Source of the DNA: Methyloferula stellata AR4
GTDB lineage: Bacteria; Pseudomonadota; Alphaproteobacteria; Rhizobiales; Beijerinckiaceae
Direction: 5' to 3'
Assembly: GCF_000385335.1 (NCBI RefSeq)
Contig: NZ_ARWA01000001.1
Span: 946,001-1,010,000, forward strand
DNA length: 64,000 nucleotides
Position 1 is the first letter of the stretch. Each line of letters starts with the position of its first letter. Below, one piece after another: positions 63,056 through 64,000 of this stretch. The notes under the pieces are model-generated. The model did not search any database and was not told the origin of the DNA. It saw only the letters and a program-made list of their open reading frames with translations. The position numbers and the translations under genes are program-made.

Positions 63056-64000
63056 ATGCCTTTGCGCTTAAAATTGTTTCGATCCGCCCTGGCGTTCGGC
63101 CTTTGTGCCGGCGGCCTTGCCGCCATGACGCCCGCCTATGCGCAGACAGCGGCGGCACCAAGCCCGGCGGCGCCCCTCGTCGATCCGGCGCAGGACGCGG
63201 CCAAACGTGCGTTCGAGGCTCTCCCCGAGGCCGATCGCGTGGCGATCCAGGACGGACTGATCTGGACGGGCGATTATAAGGGCATAGCTGACGGTAAATT
63301 CGGTAAAGGCACGCGCGATGCCATCGCGGCTTTCGCTGCCCGCAACAAATTTCCGGCCGATGGCACGTTGGACGCCAAAGGGCGTGCCGCGCTCGCCGCG
63401 GCCGCCATCAAGGCGAAGGACGCGGTGAATTTCAGCGTCAAGGCGGATGAACGCGCAGGCGTCCGCATCGGGCTGCCGCAGAAACTTCTGACCAAGGCAA
63501 AGCCTTTGGCTTCGGGCACGCGCTACAGCAGCGCGGATGAGAGCTTTTCCGTCGAGACCACGCATATCGCGGGCGCCGTTCCGTTACAGGATAGCTTCAA
63601 TGTGGCGATCGCCGACGCGCCGGGCCGCAAGGTGACCTATAAAGTGCTGCGACCGGATTTCTTCGTCGTCACGGGCGAGGCGGGCGCCAACACCTTCTAT
63701 ACGCGGATGACGCGCGGCGAACGCGGCCTTGCGGGGTTCACCATCACCTATCCGGCGAGCGCGAAAGCGCGCCTCGATCCGGTCTCGATCGCGATCGCCA
63801 ATTCCTTCGTGGCTTTCCCCGAGGCGGCGGCAACCGCGCCTGCTCCAACTGCCGGTCCGAATGCGAGCCCAAACGCGAGTCCAAGCGCGCCTGCGGCGGC
63901 CAATCCTGCCGTACCCAATGTTGAGAACGGGGCGGCAAAACCTGTTTTGACGGCAAGCGGCATCGCCATTGCTCCCGGCCTGATCCTGACAAGCCTGCCC
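63056..64000 (+). CDS. Peptidoglycan-binding-like domain protein with possible trypsin-like protease domain (N-terminal part)
   Basis: 315 codons are present and the gene runs off the right edge. The ATG at 63056 has GGAG eight bases upstream. A signal peptide (about 1-30, ending AYA) precedes a peptidoglycan-binding-like repeat (GDYKGIADGKFGKGTRDAIAAFAARN, about 73-98). A beta-rich domain (about 120-265) and a Pro/Ala-rich linker (about 265-300) follow. The end TASGIAIAPGLILTSLP looks like the first strand of a trypsin-type protease, but the catalytic triad is beyond the window. It is divergent from the macroglobulin gene. Confidence 0.75.
   Translation, partial: MPLRLKLFRSALAFGLCAGGLAAMTPAYAQTAAAPSPAAPLVDPAQDAAKRAFEALPEADRVAIQDGLIWTGDYKGIADGKFGKGTRDAIAAFAARNKFPADGTLDAKGRAALAAAAIKAKDAVNFSVKADERAGVRIGLPQKLLTKAKPLASGTRYSSADESFSVETTHIAGAVPLQDSFNVAIADAPGRKVTYKVLRPDFFVVTGEAGANTFYTRMTRGERGLAGFTITYPASAKARLDPVSIAIANSFVAFPEAAATAPAPTAGPNASPNASPSAPAAANPAVPNVENGAAKPVLTASGIAIAPGLILTSLP

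Noticed and set aside
1-64000. CRISPR arrays, rRNA genes, integrases or transposases
   Set aside because: None of these was recognised; the repeats seen are dispersed palindromes and not regularly spaced arrays.

Overview
The window is a GC-rich chromosomal segment of an alphaproteobacterium, most likely a nitrogen-fixing member of the Hyphomicrobiales, with Beijerinckiaceae-type relatives the best guess. The sequence evidence is a CckA-type hybrid kinase, a PetP/PetR regulator pair, a direct-repeat SOS box (GAAC-N7-GAAC) before recA, a eukaryote-like NADP isocitrate dehydrogenase, a single-cysteine DksA and, most tellingly, adjacent draT and draG genes for reversible ADP-ribosylation of nitrogenase reductase. 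No nif structural gene, rRNA, CRISPR array, integrase or transposase was seen. The family-level placement is inference.

Layout. 0-9 kb: an old yellow enzyme (cut by the window edge) divergent from an ArsR regulator, an aldo/keto reductase, a fatty-acid oxidation pair (fadJ-like, fadA), icd, dksA and a FliO-like membrane protein. 9-14 kb: cckA, then three minus-strand genes of unknown role, one of which has a sigma-54-like promoter. 14-20 kb: recA, alaS and a Tat-exported hydrolase coupled to a methyltransferase. 20-26 kb: a minus operon lgt-midA-pgeF, then ubiK-like, ybjN, proC and a TetR-type regulator. 26-30 kb: a three-gene polysaccharide set (O-antigen-ligase-like, flippase, GT2). 30-34 kb: petP-petR plus a histidine kinase, divergent from ilvE. 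34-41 kb: mscL, a PLP aminotransferase, an OmpW protein, a GH15 glycosidase and small membrane proteins. 41-48 kb: tRNA-Ala(CGC), yggT-yggU, a PHB-depolymerase-like esterase, sdhCDAB and a lytic transglycosylase. 48-64 kb: a membrane-tethered GT20 (trehalose-phosphate-synthase-like) protein, draT-draG, purA, a proline-rich membrane protein, pbpC with an alpha-2-macroglobulin, and a partial peptidoglycan-binding/protease-like gene.

The most unusual signal lies in the small structured repeats. Family A (about 115-140 bp, four copies) consists of two hairpins. The apical stem of the first differs in sequence between copies yet stays self-complementary in each. One copy lies inside the methyltransferase at 19447-19563 as an exact 117-bp, 39-codon, in-frame insertion, comparable to the palindromic elements known inside Rickettsia genes. 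Family B (about 45-50 bp, six copies at five loci) begins at, or within two bases of, the stop codon of the upstream gene at every locus (dksA, tetR-like, petR, ompW-like, purA). Its hairpin also shows compensatory changes. Two family A copies likewise carry or overlap the TAG stop of yggU and sdhD. Families C, D and E are longer palindromic intergenic repeats.

Functionally most genes are core metabolism (TCA cycle, beta-oxidation, proline, branched-chain amino acids, AMP synthesis), envelope maintenance and signalling. Accessory features are the polysaccharide set, the sensor-like GT20 fusion, the DraT/DraG switch and the low-GC HTH-like gene near 14 kb.
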